Shown: positions 42,644 to 52,463 of the stretch, piece by piece | Numbering within the stretch: position 1 is the stretch's first letter | Layout of the letters: each line of letters begins with the position of its first letter | From: Inquilinus sp. KBS0705 | GTDB lineage: Bacteria > Bacteroidota > Bacteroidia > Sphingobacteriales > Sphingobacteriaceae | Assembly: GCA_005938025.2 (NCBI GenBank) | Contig: VCCI02000001.1 | Location: 2,046,001-2,110,000 of the forward strand | Length of the DNA: 64,000 nt | Reading direction: 5' to 3' | The notes under the pieces: model-generated | Told to the model about the DNA's origin: nothing | Database searches by the model: none | The model's input: the letters and a program-made list of their open reading frames with translations, nothing else | Program-made: the position numbers and the translations under genes

Positions 42644-42951
42644 GTTACCAATAAGCTGTTTAAAATTTAATTGGGTACAGATTTCAACAGACATTACCAC
42701 ATCTGACTTTATTTCCACTTTTCGATAATTGAGTTAAAATAAAGTTAATTTATTTTAACTCATACAAGTATCTTGTAATCAAATAGTTACAGACCATTCG
42801 TAATTACCATATAGTTATTAAGAATATTGGCACAGCTCTTGAAACGGTATATTTATATAAATAATTAATAATAGTTAACCTGTATTTGAAGACCGGAAGT
42901 TATTGTCTGCTGACAATATGACGTTTGATTATTATACATAATAGGTAATTA
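42644..42951. other. 308-bp AT-rich gap upstream of lon
   Basis: There is no ORF worth reporting. It contains a perfect 13-bp palindrome (42731-42761) and AT-rich promoter-like stretches (for example TTG near 42840 followed by TATATTTA) that may drive lon. No exact TAnnTTTG box was found at a suitable distance. Confidence 0.6.
42731..42761. promoter_or_regulatory. 13-bp perfect palindrome upstream of lon
   Basis: GAGTTAAAATAAA (42731-42743) and its exact complement (42749-42761) around GTTAA. It is too AT-rich and lacks the T-run of a good terminator. It could be a protein-binding operator or a weak hairpin after the sterol desaturase gene. Confidence 0.5.
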
Positions 42952-45432
42952 ATGAGTTTTGATCCATTCGATTTTAAAAATACGATGCCTTCTATAAACG
43001 AAGATTCCGAGTTTTTCCCCCTAATGTCATCAGAGGATGAGGAGGAAATGAATAACGAGCAGGTACCAGATATAATTTCTATACTTCCGCTACGCAATAC
43101 GGTATTGTTTCCGGGCGTAGTGATACCAATTACTGTAGGGCGCGATAAATCTATCAAATTAATACGCGACGCTAACAAAGGCAAGCGCCTTATCGGGGTT
43201 GTTGCACAACAGGATGTAAGTATAGAGGACCCTACCTTTAACCAGTTACACAATGTTGGCACAATAGCACTTATTATAAAAATGCTGCAAATGCCCGATG
43301 GTAACACCACCGTTATTTTGCAGGGTAAAAAACGTTTTGTATTAAAGGAGGAGGTGCAAACCGAGCCTTACATTAAGGCCAGTATTGAACCTTTTAAAGA
43401 GATAAAAGCCAAAGAGGATAAAGAGTTTAAAGCCATGGTATCGTCTGTTAAAGACATGGCCATGAATATTATACAGCTATCGCCAAATATACCAAGCGAA
43501 GCAGGTATTGCCATTCGTAATATCGAAAGCACCTCTTTCCTGATCAACTTCATATCGTCAAACATGAATGCCGATATGGCGGCCAAGCAGGCATTATTAC
43601 AAACCGCCAGCCTGCGCGACAGGATAAACATGGTGCTGGAGCATCTAACGCTCGACCTGCAAATGCTGGAGCTTAAAAACCAGATACAAACCAAAGTACG
43701 TGTAGATCTGGATAAGCAGCAACGCGATTACTTTTTAAATCAGCAGCTTAAAACCATACAGGAAGAATTGGGCGGCACATCGCCCGACCTTGAGATAGAC
43801 AATCTGCGCCAGCGAGCCATTAAAAAGAATTGGAGCAAGGAAGTTAAAGGCCATTTTGCCAAAGAGCTTGAAAAACTTTCCCGCACCAACCCCGCCGCTG
43901 CAGATTACTCGGTTCAGATAAATTATTTAGAGCTATTGCTTGACTTGCCATGGAACGAGTTTACCAAAGACAACTTCGACCTTAAGCGCGCCAGCAAAGT
44001 TTTAGATAAAGACCACTTTGGCTTGGATAAGGTAAAACAACGCATTATAGAATATTTGGCAGTGCTTAAACTAAAGCACAATATGAAAGCCCCTATACTT
44101 TGCCTGGTTGGCCCTCCGGGTGTTGGTAAAACATCGTTAGGTAAATCCATTGCCAAAGCTTTGGGCCGTAAGTATGTACGTATGGCACTGGGTGGCGTAC
44201 GTGACGAGGCCGAAATTCGTGGCCACCGTAAAACTTATATAGGTGCTATGCCGGGCCGTATCATACAATCTATTAAAAAAGCAGGCGCTGCAAACCCGGT
44301 ATTTATTTTAGATGAGATAGATAAAGTAAGCACTGATTTTAGAGGCGACCCATCGTCGGCGCTTTTAGAGGTGTTGGACCCTGAACAGAATAGCACTTTT
44401 TACGATAACTACGTAGAGATGGATTTCGACCTGTCTAACGTAATGTTCATCGCTACCGCAAACTCGTTAAGCAGTATACAACCAGCCCTGTTAGACAGGA
44501 TGGAGATCATAGAAGTAAACGGTTACACTATCGAAGAAAAGATAGAGATAGCCAAACGCCACCTGGTGCCAAAACAACGCGAAGCACATGGCTTAACTGC
44601 CAAAGATGTGGTGATAAAGAATGAGGTGGTTGAAAAGCTTATAGAGGATTACACCCGCGAATCGGGTGTGCGTGCTTTAGAGAAAAGAATAGGTTCGGTA
44701 ATACGTGGTGTTGCTAAAAACATCGCTATGGAAGAGCCATACAACCCGCAGGTAAATAAAAAAGAAGTAGAGAAGATATTAGGCGCCCCTGTTTACGACA
44801 AAGACCTATACGAAAATAACGACATTGCAGGCGTTGTAACCGGCCTTGCCTGGACATCAGTTGGTGGCGATATATTATTTATAGAAGCCAGCCTAAGCCC
44901 CGGTAATGGCAAACTAACCTTAACAGGTAGCCTGGGTGATGTTATGAAGGAATCGGTAACTATCGCGTTAGCTTATTTGCGCGCGCATGCCGGCGATTTT
45001 AATATTGATCCAAAACTGTTTGAACAATGGGATGTGCATGTGCACGTACCGGCAGGCGCCACTCCTAAGGATGGACCATCGGCAGGTGTTACTATGCTTA
45101 CCGCGTTGGTATCGGCATTTACACAACGTAAGATAAAACCAAATTTAGCCATGACGGGCGAGATAACCCTGCGCGGCCGTGTATTGCCTGTAGGTGGTAT
45201 CAAAGAAAAAATATTAGCTGCAAAACGCGCTAATATTAAAGAGATCATCCTGTGCAAATCAAACCAAAAAGATATACAGGAGATTAAAGAAGATTATATA
45301 AAAGACCTTAAATTCCATTACGTAACCGATATGGGCGAGGTAATTGGATTGGCCTTATTAAATGAAAAGGTAAGCAACCCGCTCGACCTTACCGTTAAAG
45401 AAAAAGAAACAACCAAGCCGGTTTTGAATTAA
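42952..45432 (+). CDS. lon: ATP-dependent protease Lon
   Basis: An 826-residue LonA protease. An N-terminal LON substrate domain (about 38-240, ISILPLRNTVLFPGVVIPI) precedes coiled coils, the AAA+ domain with Walker A GPPGVGKTSLGKS (about 384-396) and FILDEIDKV (Walker B), and the C-terminal protease with catalytic Ser in PKDGPSAGVTM (about 706) and Lys in GGIKEKILAAKRA (about 748). A 36-residue acidic N-terminal extension precedes the LON domain. A terminator follows. Confidence 0.97.
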   Translation: MSFDPFDFKNTMPSINEDSEFFPLMSSEDEEEMNNEQVPDIISILPLRNTVLFPGVVIPITVGRDKSIKLIRDANKGKRLIGVVAQQDVSIEDPTFNQLHNVGTIALIIKMLQMPDGNTTVILQGKKRFVLKEEVQTEPYIKASIEPFKEIKAKEDKEFKAMVSSVKDMAMNIIQLSPNIPSEAGIAIRNIESTSFLINFISSNMNADMAAKQALLQTASLRDRINMVLEHLTLDLQMLELKNQIQTKVRVDLDKQQRDYFLNQQLKTIQEELGGTSPDLEIDNLRQRAIKKNWSKEVKGHFAKELEKLSRTNPAAADYSVQINYLELLLDLPWNEFTKDNFDLKRASKVLDKDHFGLDKVKQRIIEYLAVLKLKHNMKAPILCLVGPPGVGKTSLGKSIAKALGRKYVRMALGGVRDEAEIRGHRKTYIGAMPGRIIQSIKKAGAANPVFILDEIDKVSTDFRGDPSSALLEVLDPEQNSTFYDNYVEMDFDLSNVMFIATANSLSSIQPALLDRMEIIEVNGYTIEEKIEIAKRHLVPKQREAHGLTAKDVVIKNEVVEKLIEDYTRESGVRALEKRIGSVIRGVAKNIAMEEPYNPQVNKKEVEKILGAPVYDKDLYENNDIAGVVTGLAWTSVGGDILFIEASLSPGNGKLTLTGSLGDVMKESVTIALAYLRAHAGDFNIDPKLFEQWDVHVHVPAGATPKDGPSAGVTMLTALVSAFTQRKIKPNLAMTGEITLRGRVLPVGGIKEKILAAKRANIKEIILCKSNQKDIQEIKEDYIKDLKFHYVTDMGEVIGLALLNEKVSNPLDLTVKEKETTKPVLN

Positions 45433-45446
45433 GAAATATAATTATT

Positions 45447-45476
45447 AAAAAGCCCCGCATTAACGGGGCTTTTTTT
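45447..45476 (+). terminator. terminator of lon
   Basis: AAAAAGCCCCG / CGGGGCTTTTT, 11-bp perfect stem, 6-nt loop, followed by more T residues. Confidence 0.92.
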
Positions 45477-45503
45477 ATTTTAGCCCTACCTTTAATAACC
45501 CTG

Positions 45504-46460
45504 ATGAAGAATAAATTTTTTGTATTAGCCGTTTGCCTTTTTACAAGCATAAGCACCTTTGCACAAACCCACAGCAGCGAAATTGGTATACAATCAGACA
45601 ATGACTCGTTCCTGGCGCAGGGGTCTGACAGGTATTACACTAACGGTATATATATCTACTATCGCCATGCTTTGGATGCCGGCAAAAACGAGAGTTTGGC
45701 TAATAAGGTGTTAGGTTTTGAAGCCGGGCAAAAAATATACAACGCGCAATCGGGCGGCATACCTGATGTTACCTACTTAGACAGGCCATTTGCTGGCTAC
45801 CTTTATGCAGGGGCATCGTTAAACTTGCTGTACAAAAACGAAAGCAACCTCAAGTTAAGTGCTAAGTTAGGTGTGGTTGGCCCGGCGGCAGGCGGCGAAC
45901 CTATCCAAAATTTCATACACAATACATTCGGTTTTTATAAACTTACCGCTTGGCAGTATCAGATACGTAATGATGCCGAGCTAAACCTGTCTGCCGAGTA
46001 CAATAAACTACTAACCCGGGGCGATTGGGCCGATGTTACATTTACAAGCTATGCCAACCTGGGTAACGGCTTTACCGGTGCAGGCTTGGGCCCTATGTTG
46101 CGCTTAGGCAACTTTAACCAGTTGTTTCACTCCGCAAGTACACAAAGTACAGCCTCAAAAAACACTGTGGCCTCGCCTTTACATAACCACGAATTCTTTT
46201 TTTACTATAAGCCGCAGGCGAATTTAGTAGCCTATGATGCCACCATACAAGGCAGTATGTTTAAAGACCACCCCGAACCTGGCACGCAGGAGATAGTTTT
46301 GGATAAAAAACCCTTTGTACTAAGTAACGATTTAGGCGTAAACTACACCGGCGGCCGCTTTATTTTTGATTTTTCGGTAATATTCAGAAGTAAGGAAGTA
46401 AAGCAGATGGTACGTTCGCAGCAATGGGGATCGGCTACTTTAATTTACCGCTTTAATTAA
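45504..46460 (+). CDS. LpxR-like lipid A deacylase family (DUF2219) outer-membrane protein
   Basis: A 318-residue barrel protein with a Sec signal ending TFAQ (about 21). The LpxR/DUF2219 motif is QSDNDSFLAQGSDRYYTNGI (about 30-49), where Asp and the following residues bind catalytic Ca2+ in Salmonella LpxR. Further signatures are DRPFAGYLYAG (about 93-103) and the C-terminal WGSATLIYRFN ending in aromatic-Asn. It would remove the 3'-acyloxyacyl group of lipid A; activity is inferred by family. Confidence 0.82.
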   Translation: MKNKFFVLAVCLFTSISTFAQTHSSEIGIQSDNDSFLAQGSDRYYTNGIYIYYRHALDAGKNESLANKVLGFEAGQKIYNAQSGGIPDVTYLDRPFAGYLYAGASLNLLYKNESNLKLSAKLGVVGPAAGGEPIQNFIHNTFGFYKLTAWQYQIRNDAELNLSAEYNKLLTRGDWADVTFTSYANLGNGFTGAGLGPMLRLGNFNQLFHSASTQSTASKNTVASPLHNHEFFFYYKPQANLVAYDATIQGSMFKDHPEPGTQEIVLDKKPFVLSNDLGVNYTGGRFIFDFSVIFRSKEVKQMVRSQQWGSATLIYRFN

Positions 46461-46469
46461 TATCACTTC

Positions 46470-47102
46470 ATGAAATGCCTTGTTGCAATAGCGGTTTTAT
46501 TTTATTTTGCATCCTGTAAGCCCAAAACCCAAAGTGACAAAGGCTTAACTGTTATAACTTCTCAAAGGACTACACTTAATGATACATCATCGTTAAGAAA
46601 GATGTTAGAAAAGACACTCAGGCAACCTAACGATTTTTATGAGATTCTTTTCAATCACGATACGCTCAAGTTAATATCAGGTGTGGATTACTTATACTAT
46701 CCTTTTGGCAAACATGCTGATGTTAATGCTATCATAAAACAGGTCACAAACTCGACTTTAAAAAATATACGGTTAAGTTCTGCTGGCGGCGATACTACAG
46801 GTTTAACTGAAATAGAAACATCAAAGAGTAGGATGAAGCTTTTTTATGACATAGAGCAAAATCGGCAACAGATAGTATCAGCCGATATAAATGACAACAA
46901 CTTTCATTTGAAGAATAAGATTGAAATTGGGATATCAAAAGAATATTTCTTTAATGTTTTTTTTAATAAGCCGCCTTTAATTCCAACTAATATTATAAAG
47001 TTGATATCAGTTGTAGATGGTATTAAGCACTATTATTACTTCAAGAACAATAGATTAGTAAAGATTACTATGATTACTGATTACACCTTTGAAAATAAAT
47101 AG
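46470..47102 (+). CDS. lipoprotein of unknown function
   Basis: A 210-residue protein with a short lipoprotein signal, MKCLVAIAVLFYFASC (Cys16). The mature part has DTLKLISGVDYLYYPFGKH and a later NIIKLISVVDGIKHYYYFKN that resemble each other, suggesting a duplicated beta unit. I do not recognise a family. It lies 9 bp after the LpxR-like gene on the same strand, so the two are probably cotranscribed. Its end is 4 bp from the convergent arfB. Confidence 0.75.
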   Translation: MKCLVAIAVLFYFASCKPKTQSDKGLTVITSQRTTLNDTSSLRKMLEKTLRQPNDFYEILFNHDTLKLISGVDYLYYPFGKHADVNAIIKQVTNSTLKNIRLSSAGGDTTGLTEIETSKSRMKLFYDIEQNRQQIVSADINDNNFHLKNKIEIGISKEYFFNVFFNKPPLIPTNIIKLISVVDGIKHYYYFKNNRLVKITMITDYTFENK

Positions 47103-47106
47103 CCAC

Positions 47107-47520
47107 TTAATTAATATCAAAGTTTCGTTTACGGCTTTCTTTCTTGTCTGCTTGTAATTTTTTATTGCCTAAGCGCGCAAGTTTAGCAGCCTTACTTACT
47201 TTTAACTTTTTACGCGTTTTGGGTATTATTAGGGCATTTGTTAGTAGTACGATCAATCGCTCCAATGCTATTTCTTTATTTAAAAACTGGCTGCGTTCTT
47301 CGTCGCATATTACTTGTACCAGGCCATCTTTATTAAAACGGCTTTGCAGCTTTTGGCTTAATAGCAGTTTCTCCTCATCGGTAAATAAAGCTGAGATATT
47401 TATATCAAAAAGCAGTTCAACCTTGGTAGCTACCTTATTCACGTTTTGCCCGCCCTTGCCCCCGCTACGCGATGTTTTGTACGATATTTCTTTTTGCAGG
47501 TCGGCCTTATTTAAGTTCAT
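47107..47520 (-). CDS. arfB: peptidyl-tRNA hydrolase ArfB (ribosome rescue)
   Basis: A 137-residue class-I release-factor homologue with the GGQ motif in SGGKGGQNVNKV (GGQ at residues 23-25) and no codon-recognition domain. The C-terminus is the Lys/Arg-rich tail that enters the empty mRNA channel (TRKKLKVSKAAKLARLGNKK, split, and KKESRKRNF). It frees ribosomes stalled on non-stop mRNAs by hydrolysing peptidyl-tRNA. Its TAAATTTG promoter box ends 5 nt before the ATG. Confidence 0.93.
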   Translation of the reverse strand: MNLNKADLQKEISYKTSRSGGKGGQNVNKVATKVELLFDINISALFTDEEKLLLSQKLQSRFNKDGLVQVICDEERSQFLNKEIALERLIVLLTNALIIPKTRKKLKVSKAAKLARLGNKKLQADKKESRKRNFDIN

Positions 47521-47525
47521 GGCTG

Positions 47526-47533
47526 CAAATTTA
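47526..47533 (-). promoter_or_regulatory. -7 box TAAATTTG of arfB
   Basis: Exact TAnnTTTG match on the minus strand, 5 nt from the ATG at 47520. It predicts a leaderless or nearly leaderless mRNA. Confidence 0.65.
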
Positions 47534-47600
47534 GTTATTAGTTGCTTATATGGGGTTAAACAAAAATTTGTAAGGCAGCTTAGGTAAACGCCAAAAGTCG

Positions 47601-47608
47601 TAACTTCG
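47601..47608 (+). promoter_or_regulatory. variant -7 box TAACTTCG of cmk
   Basis: One mismatch to TAnnTTTG, ending 7 nt before the cmk ATG at 47616. Confidence 0.45.
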
Positions 47609-47615
47609 CTAACCG

Positions 47616-48290
47616 ATGACCAATAATATTATAGTAGCTATTGACGGCTATTCATCATGTGGCAAAAGCACGCTGGCCAAAGCATTGGCTAAAAAGCTGC
47701 ATTATATATATGTTGATAGTGGCGCCATGTATCGCGCTGTTGCCCTATATTTTTTAAGAAACAATATTGATGTGCATGACCATGCCCGCATAGAGCAGGC
47801 TTTGCAAGACATCCATCTTAATTTCCACTCGCGCGATTACGAAACCCATATTACCCTAAACGGCGAAGAAGTATCTGAAGAGATACGCCAGATGCCTGTA
47901 TCTGAAAAGGTGAGTGAGGTATCGGCCCTTAAAGAGGTGCGCCGCGAAATGGTGAAACAACAACAGCGTATGGGCCAGTCAAAAAATATTGTAATGGATG
48001 GCAGGGATATTGGCACGGCAGTGTTCCCGCATGCACCGGTTAAAATATTTATGACTGCCGACCCCAAAGTGCGCGCCGAACGCCGCTTTAAAGAGATAAG
48101 CCCTAAAAACCCTAACATAACCTTAGAAGAGGTATTTGAGAACCTTGCCCACCGCGACTATGCAGATACCACCCGAGAGGAAAGTCCGCTGGTAAGGGCT
48201 AAGGATGCCATTGTACTGGATAATACCAACCTAACCCCCGATGAGCAGCTGCAGTTTGCTTTGGATAAGGTAGAGAAGCTGAAAAAGTAG
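47616..48290 (+). CDS. cmk: cytidylate kinase
   Basis: A 224-residue (d)CMP kinase. The P-loop is IDGYSSCGKST (about 9-19), then VDSGAMYRAVALYFL (about 36-50), MDGRDIGTAVFPHA (about 127-140) and RRFKE...HRDYADTTREESPL, the CMP-binding region. Length is normal. A dCMP deaminase gene follows convergently about 70 bp away. Confidence 0.95.
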   Translation: MTNNIIVAIDGYSSCGKSTLAKALAKKLHYIYVDSGAMYRAVALYFLRNNIDVHDHARIEQALQDIHLNFHSRDYETHITLNGEEVSEEIRQMPVSEKVSEVSALKEVRREMVKQQQRMGQSKNIVMDGRDIGTAVFPHAPVKIFMTADPKVRAERRFKEISPKNPNITLEEVFENLAHRDYADTTREESPLVRAKDAIVLDNTNLTPDEQLQFALDKVEKLKK

Positions 48291-48329
48291 ATAAGTGGCG
48301 GTAGCAGCTGCAGAGGCAGTTTCGTATTC

Positions 48330-48360
48330 TTGACTCTTGACTCTTACTTCTTGACTCTTA
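48330..48360. repeat. TTGACTCTT word-repeat cluster
   Basis: Three copies of TTGACTCTT (48330-48338, 48337-48345, 48351-48359), the first two overlapping by two bases. It fills the gap between the convergent cmk and dCMP deaminase genes. Confidence 0.75.
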
Positions 48361-48363
48361 TTT

Positions 48364-48825
48364 CTACTCCCCTTCCGGCATTTGTTCGGCCTTTACACCA
48401 AACCGGTTTAAAAAATCAACACCTTCATCGCTGGGTATGCCTTTATATTTAGCGTACGATTTATCGTAATAAACATGCTTTATCCCCGCCGAAAATATCA
48501 GCCTGGCACATGGCAGGCATGGCGACAGCGTGGTATATAAGGTAGCGCCCTCTAAGTTAGCGCCATTCTTCACCGCATACAGTATAGCATTCTCTTCGGC
48601 ATGCAGTGCAAGCGAGCAGCTGCCTTTCGAGTCGCGGGCACAACCTGTGTCGGGCCACTCCTCGTCGCAGTTATGCGTACCTGCGGGGGGGCCGTTATAT
48701 CCTATAGATATAATGCGGGTGTCTTTAGCTAAAACGGCACCGACCTGGGCCTTAACGCAGTGCGAGCGTTGGGCCAGGTCGGTTGCCAGGTTCATAAAAA
48801 TATGTTCGAACGATGGTTTATCCAT
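48364..48825 (-). CDS. dCMP deaminase (ComEB-like)
   Basis: A 153-residue zinc deaminase. LHAEENAILYAVKNG (about 76-90) gives the Zn His and catalytic Glu, and LSPCLPCARLIFSAGI (about 105-120) the two Zn Cys. CVKAQVGAVLAKDTRIISIGYNGPP (split, about 23-47) is the dCMP-deaminase substrate loop, and an extra His/Cys set (HNCDEE, GCARD) fits a second Zn site. It turns dCMP into dUMP for thymidylate synthesis. Confidence 0.92.
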   Translation of the reverse strand: MDKPSFEHIFMNLATDLAQRSHCVKAQVGAVLAKDTRIISIGYNGPPAGTHNCDEEWPDTGCARDSKGSCSLALHAEENAILYAVKNGANLEGATLYTTLSPCLPCARLIFSAGIKHVYYDKSYAKYKGIPSDEGVDFLNRFGVKAEQMPEGE

Positions 48826-48838
48826 ATATGAGTGGAGA

Positions 48839-50455
48839 TTAGTGCCCTCCTGATACCTCTACGTGGTCGATATCAATACCCTGTTTACGTAATATAGCAC
48901 CCGCTTTCCATGCAAAAAATGCAAGGTAAGCAAAGCCAATTACCGGTACGATGTATGACAAGTGAATACCACTGGTATCGGCAAGGATGCCTTGTACCGG
49001 TGGAATAATAGACCCGCCTAATATCATCATAATCAAGAATGCCGAGCCTTGGCTGGTATATTTACCTAAACCCGTAACAGACAGCGAAAATATAGAAGGC
49101 CACATAATTGAACAGCATAAGCCACCGCTAATAAACGCGAATACAGCAATTATGCCGGTTGTCATTAAACCAATTATCATAAATATCACACCTAAAATGC
49201 CAAACACTGCTAATGTGCGGATAGGTTTTTGCTGGCCGTATAAGAAACCAACTATCAATATTACTACGCAAATTGCATAAGGGTAAAGGTTGGTAACATT
49301 AGTACCGCTTAAATGATTTACACCTAACACTACACCAAATGCTACAAAAGGCACAACTACTGTTAAAAGTATTTTAGTTGTTTTTGAAAGGTTAAACGCG
49401 CCAATGGCTCCTGTCCAGCGGCCTATCATTAAACTGCCCCAATAAAGCGATATAAATGGTGCTATCTCCGATGCTTTGTATCCACCAAAAGCAGCGGTTT
49501 CTAACAAAGCACCCATGTTACTTTGTATGGTAACTTCGGTACCCACATAGGTAAAAATGGCTATCATACCATAAACCAATTGCGGATACTGCATAGCGCC
49601 CCAGCCAGATTTATTAGTGCTACCCCCGGCTGCCGAAACAGAACCGATAAGCGTAACCAGTATTATAAACAACGATGCATACACAAATAACGATTTGGCT
49701 ACGTGTGTGTACTCGCTAAGCGGGCCGGCTGCCAAAATCAATAAAAAGGCGATGAATATAATACCTAATGGCAGGTTTGCTTTGCTGCTTGGTTCTATTT
49801 TCTCGTCGCTGGTTACGCTTGGTAGTTTAGATACCCAAAAGAATATAGCTACTGCTATAAATAACCCGGCTAATATATAATACAGGTTATTGACTGATGA
49901 TATCTGTACATCTTCTGGCTTAATTAGCTTACTGGCCGATCCGAATAGTACAATACTTACTACTACCGGGCCCATAATGCTACCGAAGTTGTTTACACCA
50001 CCTGTAAAGTTTAAGCGGTTAGAGCCCGTTTCGGGCGTGCCCAATGCAACCACAAAGGGGTTGGCAGCGGTTTGTTGTAGCGAAAAGCCTAACGCTATAA
50101 TAAAAAACGTAGCCAAAATAAGCGCGAAAGAACCCGAGTTAATTGCAGGTACCATTATTAAAGCGCCCACCGCCGAAATAACTAAACCTATGATAATACC
50201 ATTCTTATACCCCAATTTGTTAAGGATATCTACACGGCTGATAGCCGAAGCAAAATAAAGAATAAGTGAGCCTATAAAATATCCGCCGTAAAAAGTAAAA
50301 TCGATCAATTGCGACTCAAATTGCGTTAAGCTGAAATGCGCTTTACAAAATGGTATGAAAATACCGTTAGAAGCGGCTAAAAAGCCCCAAAAGAAAAACA
50401 CTGTAGCCAGCGTATATAATGCTGAGCCATAGCTTTTAGTATTGTTTTGTTCCAT
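48839..50455 (-). CDS. FucP-type sugar:H+ symporter (MFS)
   Basis: A 538-residue transporter with about 12-14 transmembrane helices. It belongs to the FucP/GluP group: [24 protein letters not shown] (split, about 18-41), [12 protein letters not shown] and [19 protein letters not shown] (about 125-143) are its hallmarks. It is longer than E. coli FucP (about 440) because of extra loop and helix segments in the centre (about 210-300). The sugar is unknown; fucose, glucose/galactose and N-acetylglucosamine importers share this signature. Confidence 0.88.
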   Translation of the reverse strand: MEQNNTKSYGSALYTLATVFFFWGFLAASNGIFIPFCKAHFSLTQFESQLIDFTFYGGYFIGSLILYFASAISRVDILNKLGYKNGIIIGLVISAVGALIMVPAINSGSFALILATFFIIALGFSLQQTAANPFVVALGTPETGSNRLNFTGGVNNFGSIMGPVVVSIVLFGSASKLIKPEDVQISSVNNLYYILAGLFIAVAIFFWVSKLPSVTSDEKIEPSSKANLPLGIIFIAFLLILAAGPLSEYTHVAKSLFVYASLFIILVTLIGSVSAAGGSTNKSGWGAMQYPQLVYGMIAIFTYVGTEVTIQSNMGALLETAAFGGYKASEIAPFISLYWGSLMIGRWTGAIGAFNLSKTTKILLTVVVPFVAFGVVLGVNHLSGTNVTNLYPYAICVVILIVGFLYGQQKPIRTLAVFGILGVIFMIIGLMTTGIIAVFAFISGGLCCSIMWPSIFSLSVTGLGKYTSQGSAFLIMMILGGSIIPPVQGILADTSGIHLSYIVPVIGFAYLAFFAWKAGAILRKQGIDIDHVEVSGGH

Positions 50456-50639
50456 TATTAATCAGGTTTATTTACGATTGGTGTGTTTGAAACACTAAAC
50501 TTAAATTAAATTTTATAATTATGCCCATAATTTTTTCAAAATATAAATCACATCTTAACTTTTGGTGTTTAACAGATAAAAATTGCATATTCGTCCTGCC
50601 TTTTACCTTAGTGTATAACCAGGACATAAGCTTTACTTA

Positions 50640-51296
50640 ATGATAGAAGCCATTATATCGGGATTTGGATTTGGATTAGTGCTAACATTTATAACAGGCC
50701 CCGTCTTTTTCGCATTAATAAAAACCAGTATTGAGAAAGGTTTTCATGCAGGTGTATCACTGGCCCTTGGAGTAGTAACCAGCGACATGGTTTTTGTAGG
50801 CGCTATCCTTTTCGGCTCGCAATACTTTGATGTTTCGGCACATGATAAAACAGTTGCCGGTATAGTTGGCAGCCTTGTATTATTTACCATTGGCATATAT
50901 TACATATTTAAAAAAGCCGATGTTAATTACAAAAATGTTATCCCCAATAAAATTAACCATGCCGGTTACTTTTTTAAGGGATTTGTGATGTGCATTTTTA
51001 ACCCTACCATCCTGTTTCACTGGACGGTAGTTATCGGCGCCGCCAGTACCGTTTACCATGCAGGTGTGCATAACCGCTCTATAAAAATAGCCGTTATGTT
51101 TGCTACCATCCTTATTGTACAATTTGGGCTTGATGCTACCAAAGCTTTTTACGCCAATAAACTTCGCGATAAAATATCTGTAAAGCTTGTTCACCGCCTT
51201 AACGAAGTTGCGGGTATCGCGCTTATTATAGCCTCACTGGTGCTTATGGACAGGTTGGTTACCCATTTTATATTCGACGCGCCGGCGGTTACCTAA
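50640..51296 (+). CDS. LysE/RhtB-family amino-acid exporter
   Basis: A 218-residue protein with six hydrophobic helices. The LysE motif GLVLTFITGPVFFALIKTSIEKG (split, about 11-33) and GFVMCIFNPTILFHWTVV (about 117-134) are seen. These proteins export amino acids such as lysine or threonine, or other small polar molecules; the substrate cannot be set from sequence. Its stop is 3 bp from the convergent membrane-protein gene. Confidence 0.85.
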   Translation: MIEAIISGFGFGLVLTFITGPVFFALIKTSIEKGFHAGVSLALGVVTSDMVFVGAILFGSQYFDVSAHDKTVAGIVGSLVLFTIGIYYIFKKADVNYKNVIPNKINHAGYFFKGFVMCIFNPTILFHWTVVIGAASTVYHAGVHNRSIKIAVMFATILIVQFGLDATKAFYANKLRDKISVKLVHRLNEVAGIALIIASLVLMDRLVTHFIFDAPAVT

Positions 51297-51299
51297 GCC

Positions 51300-52463
51300 T
51301 CAAAATTCGCCGGTAGAGCCCCCGCCCCCAAAACTGCCACCCCCAAACTTTGATCCATCAGCAGGCGCAGCGGGTGCATGCGAAAACGTTTCGGCTACAA
51401 TTAACGATTCTACCCGCAAGTTGTCCATCAAATTCACATCGTCGGGTTCGTCAGTAGTAAAACCGTGTTTGGGCGTTTTAAGATATTTATTTACCCCATA
51501 CACCATACCTAATACTACTGCGCCAATTATACACAAGCTGATATCAACCGGCAGTATGTGGTAATAATTGCGGAAGGTAATAGCAGCAAAAGCAATAAGT
51601 ACAAGCCCGCTGCGCAGCAGCACAACATCTTTTTTACGTATACCCAAGCCAATGTATACAAAAGGCATGGCTATCGTCCACACCCAAAATACAGTACCAA
51701 ACGGTACCGGGCCGGTCCGCCCTGCCATATCGGTACTTAGGGTTTGTATTACATAGTAATTACCCGATGCATACAGGGCCAACAAGCTAAGCACTTGCAA
51801 TATTATCAGGCAATTGGCATAATTAACGACATTGATATGTTGATTATATTTATGTGCCAGCCAGTAAACCAAGGCCGATACCCCCATCATGACAAATGGC
51901 GCGGTAGATAAACCGGCGGGTATATATTTTGTCCAAACAAAAAACACGAAGGCAAAAAATGCGAGGCATGCAATGGTAGCTGCAAACATATCTGCACAGC
52001 GCAGGGTTAAATAAGCCGCTATCATAAAAACAAACCACGATAATAATATAAAACTATCTATACCGCCTGCAAAAGCCAGCACAGCAACGCCGCCCGCAAA
52101 CTGCCCCCCTGCTATGATCAGTAAGGCATCATCAACACCCGAGCGGTAATGGAAATTATTCTTAACAACAACTTCTAACCCCACATAGGTTAACACACCC
52201 AGGCAAATAAACCATACAGCACCTGTAGCTACATGTGTTTGATAAAGAAATAAGGTGATAAAACTATCGGCAAAGGATACGATAACACAGGTTAATATAA
52301 ACAGGCCTACGCGTATCATTAAGTGCGGGGTATAAAACCCTACGGGATATTGTTGGGCGATAGCTTTGAACTCATCCGCTGCTACGTTGCCTTTTTCAAC
52401 ATCCTTTTTTACCTGGTTTTGCAAGCGCAGATTAGCCAGCCACGTTTTGTTATATATGATCAT
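51300..52463 (-). CDS. polytopic membrane protein with YgcG-like glycine-rich tail
   Basis: A 387-residue protein with a cytosolic N-terminus (WLANLRLQNQVKKDVEKGNV), about eleven hydrophobic helices (55-340) and a C-terminal tail ending KFGGGSFGGGGSTGEF, like the glycine-rich tails of TPM/YgcG proteins. I do not know its function. It overlaps the start-proximal partner gene by 4 bp (ATGA), so the two are translated together and probably form one membrane complex. Confidence 0.78.
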   Translation of the reverse strand: MIIYNKTWLANLRLQNQVKKDVEKGNVAADEFKAIAQQYPVGFYTPHLMIRVGLFILTCVIVSFADSFITLFLYQTHVATGAVWFICLGVLTYVGLEVVVKNNFHYRSGVDDALLIIAGGQFAGGVAVLAFAGGIDSFILLSWFVFMIAAYLTLRCADMFAATIACLAFFAFVFFVWTKYIPAGLSTAPFVMMGVSALVYWLAHKYNQHINVVNYANCLIILQVLSLLALYASGNYYVIQTLSTDMAGRTGPVPFGTVFWVWTIAMPFVYIGLGIRKKDVVLLRSGLVLIAFAAITFRNYYHILPVDISLCIIGAVVLGMVYGVNKYLKTPKHGFTTDEPDDVNLMDNLRVESLIVAETFSHAPAAPADGSKFGGGSFGGGGSTGEF

